64,000 nucleotides of DNA. Origin: Karalla daura. Taxonomy: Eukaryota; Chordata; Actinopteri; Chaetodontiformes; Leiognathidae. The position numbers were made by a program, and so were the translations under genes. Shown piece by piece: positions 48,097 to 60,554 of this stretch (positions are counted from its first letter, which is position 1; every line of letters starts with the position of its first letter). The stretch lies in NCBI GenBank assembly GCA_029224185.1, contig CM055198.1, positions 18,834,419-18,898,418 of the forward strand. Reading direction: 5' to 3'. The notes beneath the pieces are model-generated. The model made no database searches. It saw only the letters and a program-made list of their open reading frames with translations, and had not been told where the DNA came from.

Positions 48097-50046
48097 TCAG
48101 ACAACATCAGCTCGTAATGTAAGCCTTCGTTTCTTCTTGTTAAACACGGCAGATGCCGTGTCTTCATTTACATTGATCGGAAAGTCCAACAGCAAATAGT
48201 AGATGTCCTCCACCTCGAGTAAGACATCATCCTGAAGAGAAAGGTACGATGAGCACCATGTAACGTAGAAACAGCAATTATTGTATTTTTCATTTTTCAA
48301 GCCTTGCTAACTTGCTAACCAACACCCACTGGCTTCTGAAGGGGTTCATTATAACTGTTCAAGGAAGTGTATAACCACTCACCTTGGAGATTCTCAGCTG
48401 GCAGTCTGACATGGAGGAAACCTTTGGCAGCTCCACTGTCAGCTCCACGCTGTGAGGAGCTCCCGCTGTATCCGTCATCACCTCAAGTTGGTACTCTGGC
48501 TTCTGAGGCTGCACGAACGTGGTGGAGATAACCTGGATCAAATTCTTCTTTTTGTGCTCCGCAGGTCTAGAGATAATTTGGGCTGCCCTGTCTTCATCTT
48601 CTTGTTTCTCCAAGCACAAGGAGGAGATCTGCTTCAGGAGGGCAGCTGGGGTCTGACTGACTGCAGAAGGGAGCAGGTCAGATTATTAGAGCCTGTGCTA
48701 GGAGGTGAAAGATGATAGACCAGCAGCAGCAAAGGAAAATATCTCAGGCATAAACACCATGTAGCAGCTTGTCAGGTTATACTCCTCACTGCTGTACCTG
48801 TGTCTGGTTGCATGGAGGTGTCAGGGCGCTGCCGGAACCCAAGCCGGCGGTGCAGATCACGTGGGCTACTTTTTGGGCTGCAGCTGACAAGAGTGTAGTG
48901 CTGAGACAACCTCATCTGGTGATGCTGCTGGGCAAAGCTCAGGGCCATAGTATAGAGCTCTGCTTGGTCTTTCTTACAGTCCTCTAGCACAGCGGGGTTT
49001 AAGGCCACATCCAGCACTGTGTACCCACCTGCCATGGAAGAAGAACGTGTTATTAACAACATTAGGAAAGCTTTGTGTTTCGCCAGTGATGCAGCACAGC
49101 TTTGTCTTTTACCTTGACCTTCATCTGAGTCTGTTTCCAGTCTTCCTGCAAACACAGGTAAAGACCCGCTGGGATCCTGAGGAGTAGGCACACGTTTCCA
49201 GCTGCATATGTTGATGTACAATGACCCTTTCTTGGGCTCCTGTTGAGGACACAGATGTACTGTCTGGCAAGAATATAAAACGAAAAAAAAAAAAAAAAAA
49301 CCCTCTTGCAGATGGAGCCGCTTAATTATGTTTAGTAAGATTCTGCTATTTAGTCCATTTTGAACCACTGATGAGTAAATATTTAACATTTCAGCCTCAC
49401 TGAACTGAAGTCCTTTCAGATTAAAGGTATGTCACATAGCAGGTCTAGTACTGTAAAAGTAGCTCAAGAGCACCACCTGTGAACTAACCAGTAATGTATA
49501 ATGTTCAGAAAAGGATAGACAGATCGCTGTGAATCTTTTCTTTCAATTAGAGAAATGTCTGTCATTTTCATTCATTTCATTTCTGCACAGGAATCAGGGC
49601 TTAGGCCAGGTGTTGCACGAGATCCTGTGACTGTCACACCTATGATGCACTTGTGAGACCATATGTTTCTGTGTTGCAAAAGATAAAAAAAAGAATAAGA
49701 CGTGTCAAAAACAAAAAGTGTCAATGCTCCACAGATAAAAATAGGCACTTTACTGACTCCTGACAAGGCTTTCAACCTCATTGCCTCAATTTTTATATTA
49801 TTTCCAGTTTTTCATACAATATGATAGTCCAGATAGTGCATATTTATCTGCAGGATTACTCACCAGTATTTCAGTACACAAACAGGAGTCCAGCTCAGGT
49901 GGAGCAGTGAACTCAGCTCCTTCCTTCACCTGTTTCTCTATGAGTGAGCGGTAAGCAGCAGGATCACTCTGAGACAGATCATCCAGCATGGACCAAAACT
50001 GGTCCACCTGCCTTAAAACATCCTCTGTCCGGCCACTGGCAGGCAT
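48097..50046 (-). CDS. pih1d2: PIH1 domain containing 2
   Basis: Member of the PIH family of HSP90 co-chaperone-like proteins; relatives (PIH1D1, PIH1D3, KTU) act in R2TP-type complexes or cytoplasmic preassembly of axonemal dyneins. Coding exons: 49864-50046, 49113-49239, 48798-49028, 48383-48660, 48097-48231; frame continuous, 317 residues (human about 315). The N-terminus has VDQFWSMLDDLSQSDPAAY, equivalent to human FWNLLDDLAQSDPEGY. The PIH1 core includes SLYINICSWKRVPTPQDP and YTVLDVALNPAVLE. The C-terminal CS-like part has VELTVELPKVSSMSDCQLRI and ends KRRLTLRADVV. It is convergent with dixdc1 and codirectional with tmprss5. A consensus RFX X-box lies about 240 bases upstream, in keeping with a cilia-linked role, which is inference. 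Confidence 0.94.
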
Positions 50047-50283
50047 CTTCTTTTTTTCTTACTCTGGAGTTAGTAAACAAATGAGCTTCTAGCTTGTTGA
50101 CTAGGTTAAAGTGCAGGAAAGCAACTAAGCTGAGAAGCACATGAAAACAATTCGCCTGACCATTAAAGATACTTTAAATGTTTAAACAATAGAGAAACAT
50201 CAGTCAAAAATACTACAACAAACAAGCCGGTTAAGATACGCCAGTTTGGGTAGCAGCTAACGCTAATTCAGCTAATGTTGTGT

Positions 50284-50297
50284 GTTACTATGGAAAC
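50284..50297. promoter_or_regulatory. Consensus RFX X-box upstream of pih1d2
   Basis: GTTACTATGGAAAC fits GTHNYYATRRNAAC at every position. It is 238 bases upstream of the pih1d2 ATG, close to the likely start site, beside a GC-rich GAGCGCGCGCCATCC patch. X-boxes bind RFX factors, which together with FOXJ1 drive cilia genes. Confidence 0.7.
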
Positions 50298-50859
50298 GGG
50301 GAGGATATGAGCGCGCGCCATCCTGCGGCCAGGAGAGGAAATGCAAGTTCAATAATGACACTGAGCACGGGTTTATAAGAGACATAATTTATATTCAGTA
50401 CATGAAAACAGTACAACGTAAAAATGCACTATGGTGTCACCAGTCTGTATGTATGTATACATTATTAAACGGACATTTAAAGTAAAAATAGTATGTAATT
50501 TTCAAAAGGGCTCAAACAGTAATATCAATGGCATCCTGGAACAGTGATCTCCTCAGTAGCTCTGCGAAAAGAAACAATGCTTGTCACAGTACAATTACAA
50601 AATGGATTTCCCCTTTTTTTTCTTGCATCATGAAGATAAAATTCACAATACAAACTCTTAATATACAGTAACAAGGCAGATTGAAAGAGAGTGAAAATAG
50701 TATTTAGTAGACCTTTTCTTTATAAAAGTCCTTCGATCCTTTCTGCCTCTAACCTAAATGTATCTTTGACCAAATTACTGAACCTCAAATTGTCCCTAAT
50801 GGTGTGTTATCAGGTATGTGAATTGTTTAAGCTAGTTTCTGAGCAGACAGACTGTGTAG

Positions 50860-50965
50860 GGTAGTCTCTATCACCAGTGTATGAATGACAGTGAATGGGT
50901 CAATGTGTTGATGTGTAAAAGTGCTTTGAGCCCACAGTAGACTGGAGAAGTAAGGTAGATAGATA
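50860..50965 (+). repeat. Dispersed repeat 3' fragment
   Basis: CACCAGTGTATGAATGACAG, GTGAATGGGTCAATGTGTTG and AAAGTGCTTTGAGCCCACAG resemble the 3' part of the element at 38455. A short GATA run follows. Confidence 0.5.
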
Positions 50966-51079
50966 GATAAAAACTCTATCGATTCCTCAGAGATGTTCTC
51001 TTTGGGGAATCCTGATTCCAGGTCACAACACTAAAATTACATGCTTGCAGGAGTTAAAATTCATAGTGTCATCCTAAAT

Positions 51080-54000
51080 TCAGGTTATCATTTTTACCTC
51101 AATCATATCGTAAATCCAGCCCAGGAATTCAGCCACTTTGGTGTATACTCCTGGATGGTTTGGCTCGGCACAGCCTGTACCCCAGCTGACAACCCCCACC
51201 AGCCTCCACACGTTTTCATCCTGGCAGACCAGAGGACCCCCGCTGTCTCCCTGGAGAGGTACGCATAAACAGTCATTACGGTGGCATTTCACTGTAAACA
51301 AATCACAAAGAGAATGAGTCGTTAAACCGCCTCTGCAAAGCACCGGCAGCAACGTGCACCTGACATGCATCCACTTTTCCCTCTGTGTATCCGGCACAAA
51401 GCATCCGTGGCGTGATCTCTCCATTGTACATGCAGGAGCTGTTGCACTTCTTTGTGCTTATTATGGGAACTGGCGCCTCTTTCAGGGTGTCAGGTGAGTG
51501 AACTGAGAGCGAGAGAGGAGACACATATTTAAGGCTGCTCTGTCAACGCATTTGGCACACTCTATCATCATGTGTGAGTCTGACTCGCAGCAGATGTAAA
51601 TTGGATTTTTCCAAGCTGTGCATGTGCATCTTACCGCCCTCGGGCTGTGTGTAACCCCATCCAGATATCCAGCACTGTGTGCCTCCTGGTAAATCGTAGT
51701 CATACTGAGGCAAGCAGACAGGTCTGATTGTATCTAATTTAAGGGAAAACACAAATTCTCATCATTACGTTGTAACTCTGACAAGTTGGAAAGCAAAACC
51801 CTGGTTGAAATAATGACTTTTCATTCAAATCCATTTCAGAGACATTTCTTCTGGGCTGTTTGTGCGATACAAAAACACACAACACAGCTGTTATCTTTAA
51901 GCTTTGTTGTGGTTTTGTCTCTTAATGGGCTCCCTCAAGTTTACCTTGCACTGTGAATAGGGTTAAGTTCAGAAGCCGCTGTTAATTAGGCCCCTCAAGT
52001 CCCCTCCATCACTCAGAAATGTGTTATGCTTATTGTTACTTCATTTGGTTGTTTGACCTTCACGGTGCAGGATGATGAAGAAATCTGTGCAGAAATCTGT
52101 TTCATCTTCACCTGCTGCAGCCTCAAAGTCTGAACTCTTTTTGAACTTGTAACAATGTTGTGGTACATCGCTGATGGGGATTTAGTGTAAAGTTGCTCCA
52201 GTATATGCTGCTCCTCCTCTCCTGATTAAAACTGAATGTTATTCCCTATGGTTGCACACATTATTGCATCCTACACTTGTGGAAATAGGTTATTCTTTGT
52301 AGTGGTCAGATGCTGGTGTTGTTTTGTGTGAGCATAATTAAAAGACATTAAACTGTAAATGGAGATTCCAGGAGACTTTTTGCTTTTCTCCATCATCTAC
52401 TTCTTCTTCAAGTCTTCTTCAAGAATATCTGTCTTTGTCTCACCGGTCTTATCCTCTAAATGTTTATATTTTCTGCATCCACAGTGAAAACTTACATCTT
52501 CTTAGACCAAAAGATCTGGCAAATCTTCACCAATATTCGCCCCAAAAAACCTTCAGACTAAGGTCTTCAGACAAAAGTCGAATTGAGACCTGTGATTCTT
52601 TTTTAAGTCATAGCCCTGTGAATTTTAGCGGAGGGCCTCATCAAACTTCTGTGGCAATTATCACACCATTTAACAGTTCAGTTTTCACAAAACTAATATG
52701 ATCTGAACAACATTCTGCCCAAGATCCTAAAGTTTCATACAAAACAGGCCACTTGGTGGCACTATAACTATGAATACTTAATATCTCAAAAAACTGTCTT
52801 GCTCAACACTATGGGTTCCAAGTCAACATTTTGTCATCGCACATTGTCAATATTCATGAATATATAAAGTCTCAGACATAATTGCACAGAGGAGTCGAGA
52901 AACAAACCCAATGGAGTCGGTATAGACTTCATTTTGACCCAATTCACAAGTACCAATCTTCATGGATTTATTTAACCGCTTCTTGGACCCCAATCATTGC
53001 TGCTAGCGGCTATAATAATGAATTTTTCATGCGTGTGTATTTATGCACTCGTATCTACAGTAGGGAGGTCTCAGGCCGACCTGAGAAATTCAGCGGCGTC
53101 CTCAGTTTCATCAGTGCGATGTCGCTGTCGTGGCTCCGGTGGTTGTAGTTCTTGTTGTAGATGATCTTCTCCACGGCGTGTCCTGTGTGCTGGGCCATTT
53201 TAGCAGAGCTGCGGGTGACGATACCGGCGTAGACCACCCAGCTGGATACCTGAGGTAGCCTGTAGCTGACATTTTGGACAAGAGAGTGGACAGCGGATAC
53301 TGATGAGAGGGAATTGTCGTGTTCAGCGTGAAAGGTGACCTAGAATCAGCCAATTGAGTGTTCATACAACCTTGGTTTCCAGAGCAATCTGTCAGATGCG
53401 ATTTTATAAGCTGTTTTTTCATATTTATCTGACATCCACACGCAAGCTTCACACGGATTGGCTGACTGAGTTGTCCCACTCAAATGAACGATCATGTGAC
53501 TTCAGGTTCCTTTTTAAACAACATAGCTTTGCAACTTTTTCTGGAAATAAGTGGTAGTTAGAGCAATATAGCAATGGAGCATGTAACCAGCTTTATATGT
53601 TTTAGCCAGAATTGAAGGAGATAATGAAACCAAAACAGGAATGTTGAATCATAAACTGCTGCCTTGCAGTTGTATGCTTAAATTACCTTGGGAACCTGTT
53701 TTGGAGATGTGGGATGTTGTATCACACTCTGTTCTGTCATTATCTGTTTCCAGTTATCCATTGTCTAACATCTATTTCAGTATCTAAAATGCACAAATGA
53801 GGATATAATGATGTCTTTGGAGCTGCTATATGTCTCTGGCTAGACATAGACTCTTGTTATACAACAAAAGCAGTTAAAAAACGGTTTAGAGATCCTGAAA
53901 TCCTGTCACTGGTCCTAAAGTCGCTGAATGGCCTGGGGCCTAAATACATGTCAGAGCTTCTCGTTGGGTATGAAGCATCCAGACCCCTCAGGTTGTCAGG

Positions 54001-56985
54001 GACAGTTTTACTCAGTGTCTCCAGGGTCAGAAGCAAGCAGGGCGAAGCTGCATTTAGCTCCTACGGTCCTCATTTGTGGAACAAACTCCCTGAACACCTG
54101 AGGCATTCAAGCACAAACTGTCAACTCATTTCAATCAGGGCTGACAACATTATTTGTTTACTGCAGATTTTCTATAGTGTCAGTTTTAACTGTGGTGGAA
54201 AACGATAAAGGTTATCATTGTGATAGATTAGAGAAGAAAGGTCAGAGGTCACATTTCATGGAAGGCCAGATAGAAAACAGATGGTGTTACAAACAAGGAT
54301 GAAAATGATGCACAATGTCACACTATCACATAACCACTTTGAATTTGCTTTTGGTTTGTTTTTGTTGATCCTAAATTTTCCACTGTCTCCAACACATACC
54401 CTCGCCTCTTCACAGCGCTATGAATGGTACTATACAAATAAACTTGCCCTTTAATGACTGATAATTCTCCGTTGTAGGGTCTGTGAACCCGGACATGTAG
54501 CGCTGGTAAGGTCAGCTGTCTTACTTGTGCACACAATGGGCAGCTGTGACGACCCATTGGCTGGTGATGATGGAGCCTCCGCAGGTGTGACGGTTGCTGT
54601 AGTAGAGGCTGACCTGCCAGGGCCACCTGCCCAGCGTGGCCTCCACTCCCCCGATTATCCTGGGCAGCTTCGCTCGCGTCCCACACTCTGCACACAGATC
54701 CATTCATCATCAAAAAAAAAACAACAAAAAGACACAAGCAGCTGGAGCGGTCAGAGAGTCGTCAGTCGTCTGAGGCGTCACTCAGTCTGTCTGCCACAGA
54801 TATGAGGCTTCCTCCGAGGAATCATTAAGGGACCACGGGGCTTTTTGTCAGGCGGAAAGTCAAAAGAAAAAGTTAATTTACTCACCAAAACATTGCAAAG
54901 CGATAACCTTCCCTGTGATACAGCTCCCCCTAAATGAAAATAAATTGGGTAACTAATGATGCATAATTAATGTTAGTAGTCACAATTTTCTCTGCATCAT
55001 TATGAGCATCGTGTCCTCGGACAAATTACCGTACCTGAGTTGCCACATATTTTCCAGACTGCTCTTGTGTTCTGAGGTAATTTGTACAAATCCATCAGTG
55101 TAGTTTGGCCCGATATCCGTTAGATTCACTCCTTTATGCTTGGTCAGCCTAGTAAGGGAACATATTATGCAAAATGGACATGAAGATGGTTCAGCGTGTG
55201 ACGCGGGGTTGCAAATGAGGTATTAGCACTTCATAAATAAGATGATCCCTCATCATGCACAAAGCAGACTGAGATTAAGCTAAATATTCAAGTTATTGAG
55301 TGTGTGTGCGTGTGTGTGTGTGTGAGCTTTTCAGGTGTGCAGACCTGAGATAACCCAGCTGCCTGCAGACCAGTGTTCCCAGTGATGAGTTCCACCTCTC
55401 GTAGCACACGGGCAGCCAGGTGGGCAGCTTCCCCAGCTGGATCTCCAGGAGGGAGTTTTCTGGGCTGATTCTGTAAAACACTGAACCTGATTGATTGAAA
55501 ATCCCTCCAGAGACAAGCTCTCAGTCAGCTGTAATGAACGAGCCTCTTCCACAAGTGGGCAGTGATTAGGAACGCCGTGAGTACGTATGCTAATGTGGTC
55601 GATACAAGCAGATCATTACGTGCGATGTTTCCACGTATGTCAGTGGGTATCTCTCAGGAGTGAAAGGAGCGGCAACAAGAAGCAGCTGCTGAATACTAAT
55701 TTCGCCTCCATTCAACTAAAAATCACTTCAGAGGTGAACCGTGACCCAGTATGACGAATCCCATAACAATGTGCAGCCACACACTCCAGAGCTGTTTGCT
55801 TATTCATATGAAACAGTGGAGCGAGTGGCTGCCTCCATCCAGGATTGCGGTGGGGAAACACAGACCTTTCCTGGGGTCAGAGATAGAAATGTCTTCCGTC
55901 ACGTTGCAGAACGGCGTCTCCTTCGTGTCCCCGAGTCCCACCGAGCTCTGGGAGTAGGACGGCCTCAGCAGCAGTTTGACTGGACGTGGGCAAAGACACA
56001 GACCAAGTTAATCAGTCTTATAACTGTCAAGTAGAGCGGGGGCAGGCAACCATTTTGTTACCTGAATAATTCACAAAAACATTTTAAGAAGATATAATAA
56101 AATATTTATAAGCTCGCGTCAACAACAAAAGACAAAATGGTTACTTAGGCAATTTTGTGTTGCTCTTCCATAAAGTTTGGGAGACAGAGATTACCAAGAT
56201 AAAACTTAGGAGAGTAATGATTTGATAGTCAATGATGTATAATCCTCAGCATCCCTACAGCTTTGCTGAATTCAGTGGCAGTGAGTGGCTCGAAAATGCA
56301 CAGAAGTCTGAGTGTCTCTCTAACTAGAGGATCTGCACATCTGTTCCCAGCTCCTGGTTACTGTGAAGCTAATTTAGCGATTCTTTCTCAGCGCAATGAC
56401 TCACCTAGAAACCAGACACCTACAGCTAAGCCTCCCAGGAGTCCAACTGCACACACTGCTGCCAGCAGCCTCGCCGCTCTGTGTGCTAAAGCAACAATTA
56501 CGACTGGAATTAATGCCTTCTGATCCCCGACGTGAGTCGAGAAGAATTATTAAATGCCAAGTCTTACATGTACAGTACATTGACACGCAGCCCCCGAGAG
56601 AAATCATTAAAGTGTGTTCCAGACATGCACAACACTGTGGGATAGAAAAGTTAATCTACGTGGTGGTTTATTTCTCATAATGTACTTGTTGTCGCTGGTC
56701 TGAAAAGGTCTTTTTTTCTTAAGGCTTGTTCTCTCTGCGTGGTTTAACAGCATGTGCTGGTCTGGCAATTATGAAGCAAAGCTGCTGCTATAGCCTGATG
56801 TTTGACGCCCATCAGGCGGTCCACCACCACCCCTGCTGCAGCTCACCGTGGCCCGTCGAATGAATCCCTTTCAGCCAGCCCTGCACTCCCTGGGCCCCCG
56901 CCACCCCCGCTGTTTTCTCCGGAGGAAAAGGATGTCCGACAGCCGCCGCGTTCTCGATCACAGACGACGTGTCTCCATCAACACT
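51080..56985 (-). CDS. tmprss5: Transmembrane serine protease 5 (spinesin-like), 5' exon not found
   Basis: Type II membrane-anchored trypsin-like protease. Visible exons: 56847-56985, 56405-56485, 55866-55979, 55345-55486, 55035-55148, 54886-54929, 54525-54687, 53081-53265, 51635-51733, 51360-51502, 51080-51250; frame continuous, about 464 residues. Order: cytoplasmic tail; TM (AARLLAAVCAVGLLGGLAVG); SRCR-like stem (PVCYERWNSSLGTLVCRQLG; LTKHKGVNLTDIGPNYTDG); activation site ECGTRAKLPRIIGG; catalytic His in TAAHC, Asp in DSDIAL, Ser in GDSGGP; Asp in DACQGDSGGP predicts Arg/Lys cleavage. CNSSCMYNGEITPRMLCAGY and SWGTGCAEPNHPGVYTKVAE match human TMPRSS5 closely. No in-frame ATG exists in the first visible exon; upstream in frame lies a TTG preceded by a stop, so a short initiating exon must lie further 5'. 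The first two exon borders are the least certain. Confidence 0.88.
53905..54185 (+). mobile_element. LINE reverse-transcriptase C-terminal fragment in a tmprss5 intron
   Basis: On the plus strand, antisense to tmprss5, an open segment reads LNGLGPKYMSELL and then SRVRSKQGEAAFSSYGPHLW and NKLPEHLRHS. This is the typical end of ORF2 in fish L2/CR1-like non-LTR retrotransposons (HGLAPxYLSELL, GDRAFSxxAPxLWNSLPxxLR). It is short, lacks the polymerase core and is inactive. Confidence 0.75.
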
Positions 56986-57746
56986 CTGGGAGAAGTCACA
57001 GTCTGAGCTCAATTACATGTTTCGGACAAAATGTTGCAGAATTCGCACGGTCGCATGCAGCGATGACCTCCCGACCACCTGCGCCCCCCGACCAGCTCTG
57101 TCACGTCTCATCTGCAGCCTGTGGTCCCTGGATATTAACCACCACTGACCAGTGCAGATGTATCAGTCAGAGCTGGAGTGTTACGTGTCTCATCCCAGCC
57201 ATGCCCTTCATGTTGTCTGTTCTAAGTTGTGTTAAGTACTTTTAATTAGATCAAGACGTGTTAAAACGCACCCCCTGCTCCTGCCACCAGAAGACTTTCA
57301 GCACCCCGTAGTGTTCGAGTGTGAAGGAGCAGCTGCTTCTCTGGGCAACATACTGAGTATTACAGTAATTGTAATAAAGCTTTCCATAGATGCGAGATGC
57401 AGACTTTGTATCATACATTTGCTGCACAGAATACATTAGAATTAATGAACCTGAGGCAAGACTGGTAGCGTTTCTTGACCAGAAATGTAAATTTGAGATG
57501 TGCACTCTGAGAGACACTCTGAGAGTGCAGCTGTGCGGCTCGGGTCATGAGCCGCACGCCGATCCTATGATAACCTAAAAACACGAGTGAACGTGACAGC
57601 GAACAAGTGTGGCACAGGTATGAAGAGAAGAGTACACGAGTAAACAGCAGCTGCTCCCGTAGAGTGTGAGGGTGCAAATGAAGGTGACGGCGTGAGAGGA
57701 GCGCTGTTAGACAGATGGAGCACGTCGTGGAGGAAACACTCAGCAC

Positions 57747-57753
57747 TCTCTCC

Positions 57754-57786
<33 letters not shown>

Positions 57787-57795
57787 TCTCTCGCT
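57747..57795. repeat. (CT)n microsatellite
   Basis: TCTC repeats with a few TCTG and TCGC interruptions. Confidence 0.9.
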
Positions 57796-59374
57796 CTCCT
57801 ACCATGTTTCCCTTGCTCGCGGTCCTGAGGAGAAGGCAGCGGTGTTGGCGCTCATCTGTAGGCCTGTCGCCGGAGGTAGAGAGGTCCGTCCCGTCCCGCT
57901 CGCTGTTGATGCACCATTTAACAGAATGCAACTCTGGACTTTCCCTTCACAAAGAGACAATGAGGTCAGCAGCGGAGCAGAGAATGAGGCTGTTGTTTGT
58001 CCAGGGGGGTCATGGGGCCTGTGGAAGCAGGCTGAACCAGGTCTTTGTAGGTGAGGATGGGGTTGGGGGCAGGTGAGAGGGGATGGGGGTGGGGGTTAAG
58101 GGGGAGCATCTCCAGAGATACCTCTTAGCTGACTATTGCTGGGACATGTGGGCGGGGAGGCAGGCGGGCAGGTGGGTGTTGCTAGGTGACACGATTTACC
58201 CGTGCCAAAAGATTGTCCATATTCACCCCCCCCCTTCCCTCCCTCCCCAGAGACATGTTATTGCCTGACAGCTTGTAGCTTCTGAGAAAAGGTCATTATT
58301 GCAGATTGTTGAAAAGTCTCATATCATGTCAATCCCCCGTCACTTGGAATCCAAAGCTATCATCTCTCGACACTCACGGACAAAATGAAGAGTGTTCTCT
58401 CCGCGCCCGCCGACAGATGGGACTTTCTCCTCTCTCCTCACTCTTTTAACAAGCACACTGAAGGACTGTTCTTTTTGTTTTTGTTTTGTTTTGTGTGTGT
58501 CAATACTGCACATCTGTCTTTCATGTGTTCTGCTTGTTATAACACTAGCAATGACGGTGATTTGGAAATCGAAAGTTATTGCTAAAAATAGAATAATTGG
58601 GGACGGTGCGTTTTTTTTAAGATATCAAAAGTGTTCGGTTTTCATCAAACAAAAATGACTAATTAGATCCTCGCAGACATAAGAATATCTTATATATCTG
58701 CATATGTGCGATGTGGGATTAGTCCAGGTGAAGGTGAACAACTGCCAGGAAGAAAATTCCTCCTCGTCCGACTGTCGAGGCCGAATCCAAGAAATGGCTC
58801 ACATCTATTTGGCTCATCTAACAGGTGTCATATGGAATTATTTGGATATCAAACACAGACTAATGAGTAGGGCGGCCGTGACGTAAATTGCATGCGATGG
58901 AGCAACGGCTGAAACTCGTAGCGCCGGGGTTGTGAGGTTAATGGTGTTTGACAATATTAGCATTGTGCTAAATTGTTCTCCTGCAGAGGCAAACAGAGCA
59001 GATATGCGCTATCGGTTCGTGCTCACGGGGATTTGATGTCTCCCTCTTCTGGTGGGAAATTTGTGTCCTCAGACAACCCAATAAACAGAGGTTTGCAGAG
59101 CTGCCACTCGCCGAGTTAGGAATAATTTGATGAAGATGAATAAAGCCATTTTTCATTCACGGCTATGAACTCAATTATTTATCCTTCATGAAGCCAATGT
59201 AACATGGATTCATACGTACAGAGGAGTGAAAATATGGGATGGTTGAGCTTAAACTGCCGGCACATTTGATTAAAATAGGAAACGTGTTAAAGCACACACC
59301 CCTGCTTTAACACTTGTGGTGTTGTTTTTTAAGTTATGTTGTTAGACGGGTGTTGAATGGATTTGGTTTCATTA

Positions 59375-59592
59375 TAGGTGGGTTGGTGACTTGCGCCGTT
59401 ACATACCAGCAAGCAGATTCTGAATCCGGGTCAGGTTTTGAGGTTGCATGTTCTACCTATATCTCTGTTGGTTTTCTCTTGGTATTCCTGTCCAAAAACA
59501 TGGCGTGTTTAGGTCTCTTAGGAGACTCTAAATGGCCCCTAGCTGTGAGTGTTAAGCTACAAAGCAGGTGAGACAGTGGATCAATGAGAGAT
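59375..59592 (+). repeat. Dispersed teleost repeat, forward orientation
   Basis: Diverged copy with TTGGTTTTCTCTTGGTATTC, CCAAAAACATGGCGTGTTTAGG-like and GACTCTAAATGGCCCCTAGC segments, ending AGACAGTGGATCAATGAG. Same family as the copies at 29735 and 6585. Confidence 0.6.
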
Positions 59593-60465
59593 CTGGTCGT
59601 TACAGAGGTGATTCCCATGAGTTATGTGAGAACCGATTGTACACCTATGAGGACTAGAGTGTAAATAAGTGTTAAGCTGCGATATGTTTAGTTTTAAAGG
59701 AAGATGGCAATTCATCGCCAGGAAACCGTCGCCTTCAAATCTGTCTGGAAAAATGTCCCAATCATTCATTTTCCCACCTCCTGAAGACAGATGTTCTGCT
59801 GTTTTCTGTCTTTTGTCACTTTTTGTCACTTCTTCATCCTTCAACGTCCTCTGTAAACTCTATCTATATGTGCAAATATGTGCAGCGTGAAGATATTTAA
59901 TTTCCTGACAATAAAAAAAACAAATCATCAGAAAATCAATGATCATTCTGAATATTTCATCATCCATTTCATGCAAATGGTAAAATGACACAATTCATAT
60001 GCACGATCGAATCAACAACTCTTTCAAAGCAATCAAACCAAATATTTTAGGATGTTATTGTAGGCTTACATTAATCACATCTCACAGATTTCGCTTGATA
60101 TTATGGGACTAATTACCAAGTGGTCTCGCTCAATTAAAACAAATGCACTGTATCCTAATGAGGGCCAATCAGGCTCTAGGCTCCCACTCATCTGTTGATC
60201 TGGAGGGCAACTTTGCACGGCTAAATCTCCCCCAACGTGACCACAACAATAGGCGTCCTGGGAGGTGGGGGGTTGTCACAGACGCCGCAGTGTGGACTGG
60301 ATCCATTCATTTATTCATGGAGCTGCACAGTCTGGGCTCGGCTGTGACTGGGCTGGCTGCTGCCCAGCCTGGAGCTGAATCTGACTCTCTGAGCTCTGAG
60401 GGGGAAGCACTCTCCCCGGTTGGGCGCAACGAGATTTGATCAGCTCTGCTCTTATCTCAGCCACT

Positions 60466-60466
<1 letters not shown>

Positions 60467-60551
<85 letters not shown>
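60467..60551. repeat. (GT)n microsatellite
   Basis: Pure GT repeat of about 85 bp. Confidence 0.97.

Positions 60552-60554
<3 letters not shown>

Noticed and set aside
57692..58076. Plus-strand open frames of 90-120 codons near 57.8 kb
   Set aside because: They run through the (CT)n tract and show no domain or splice structure.
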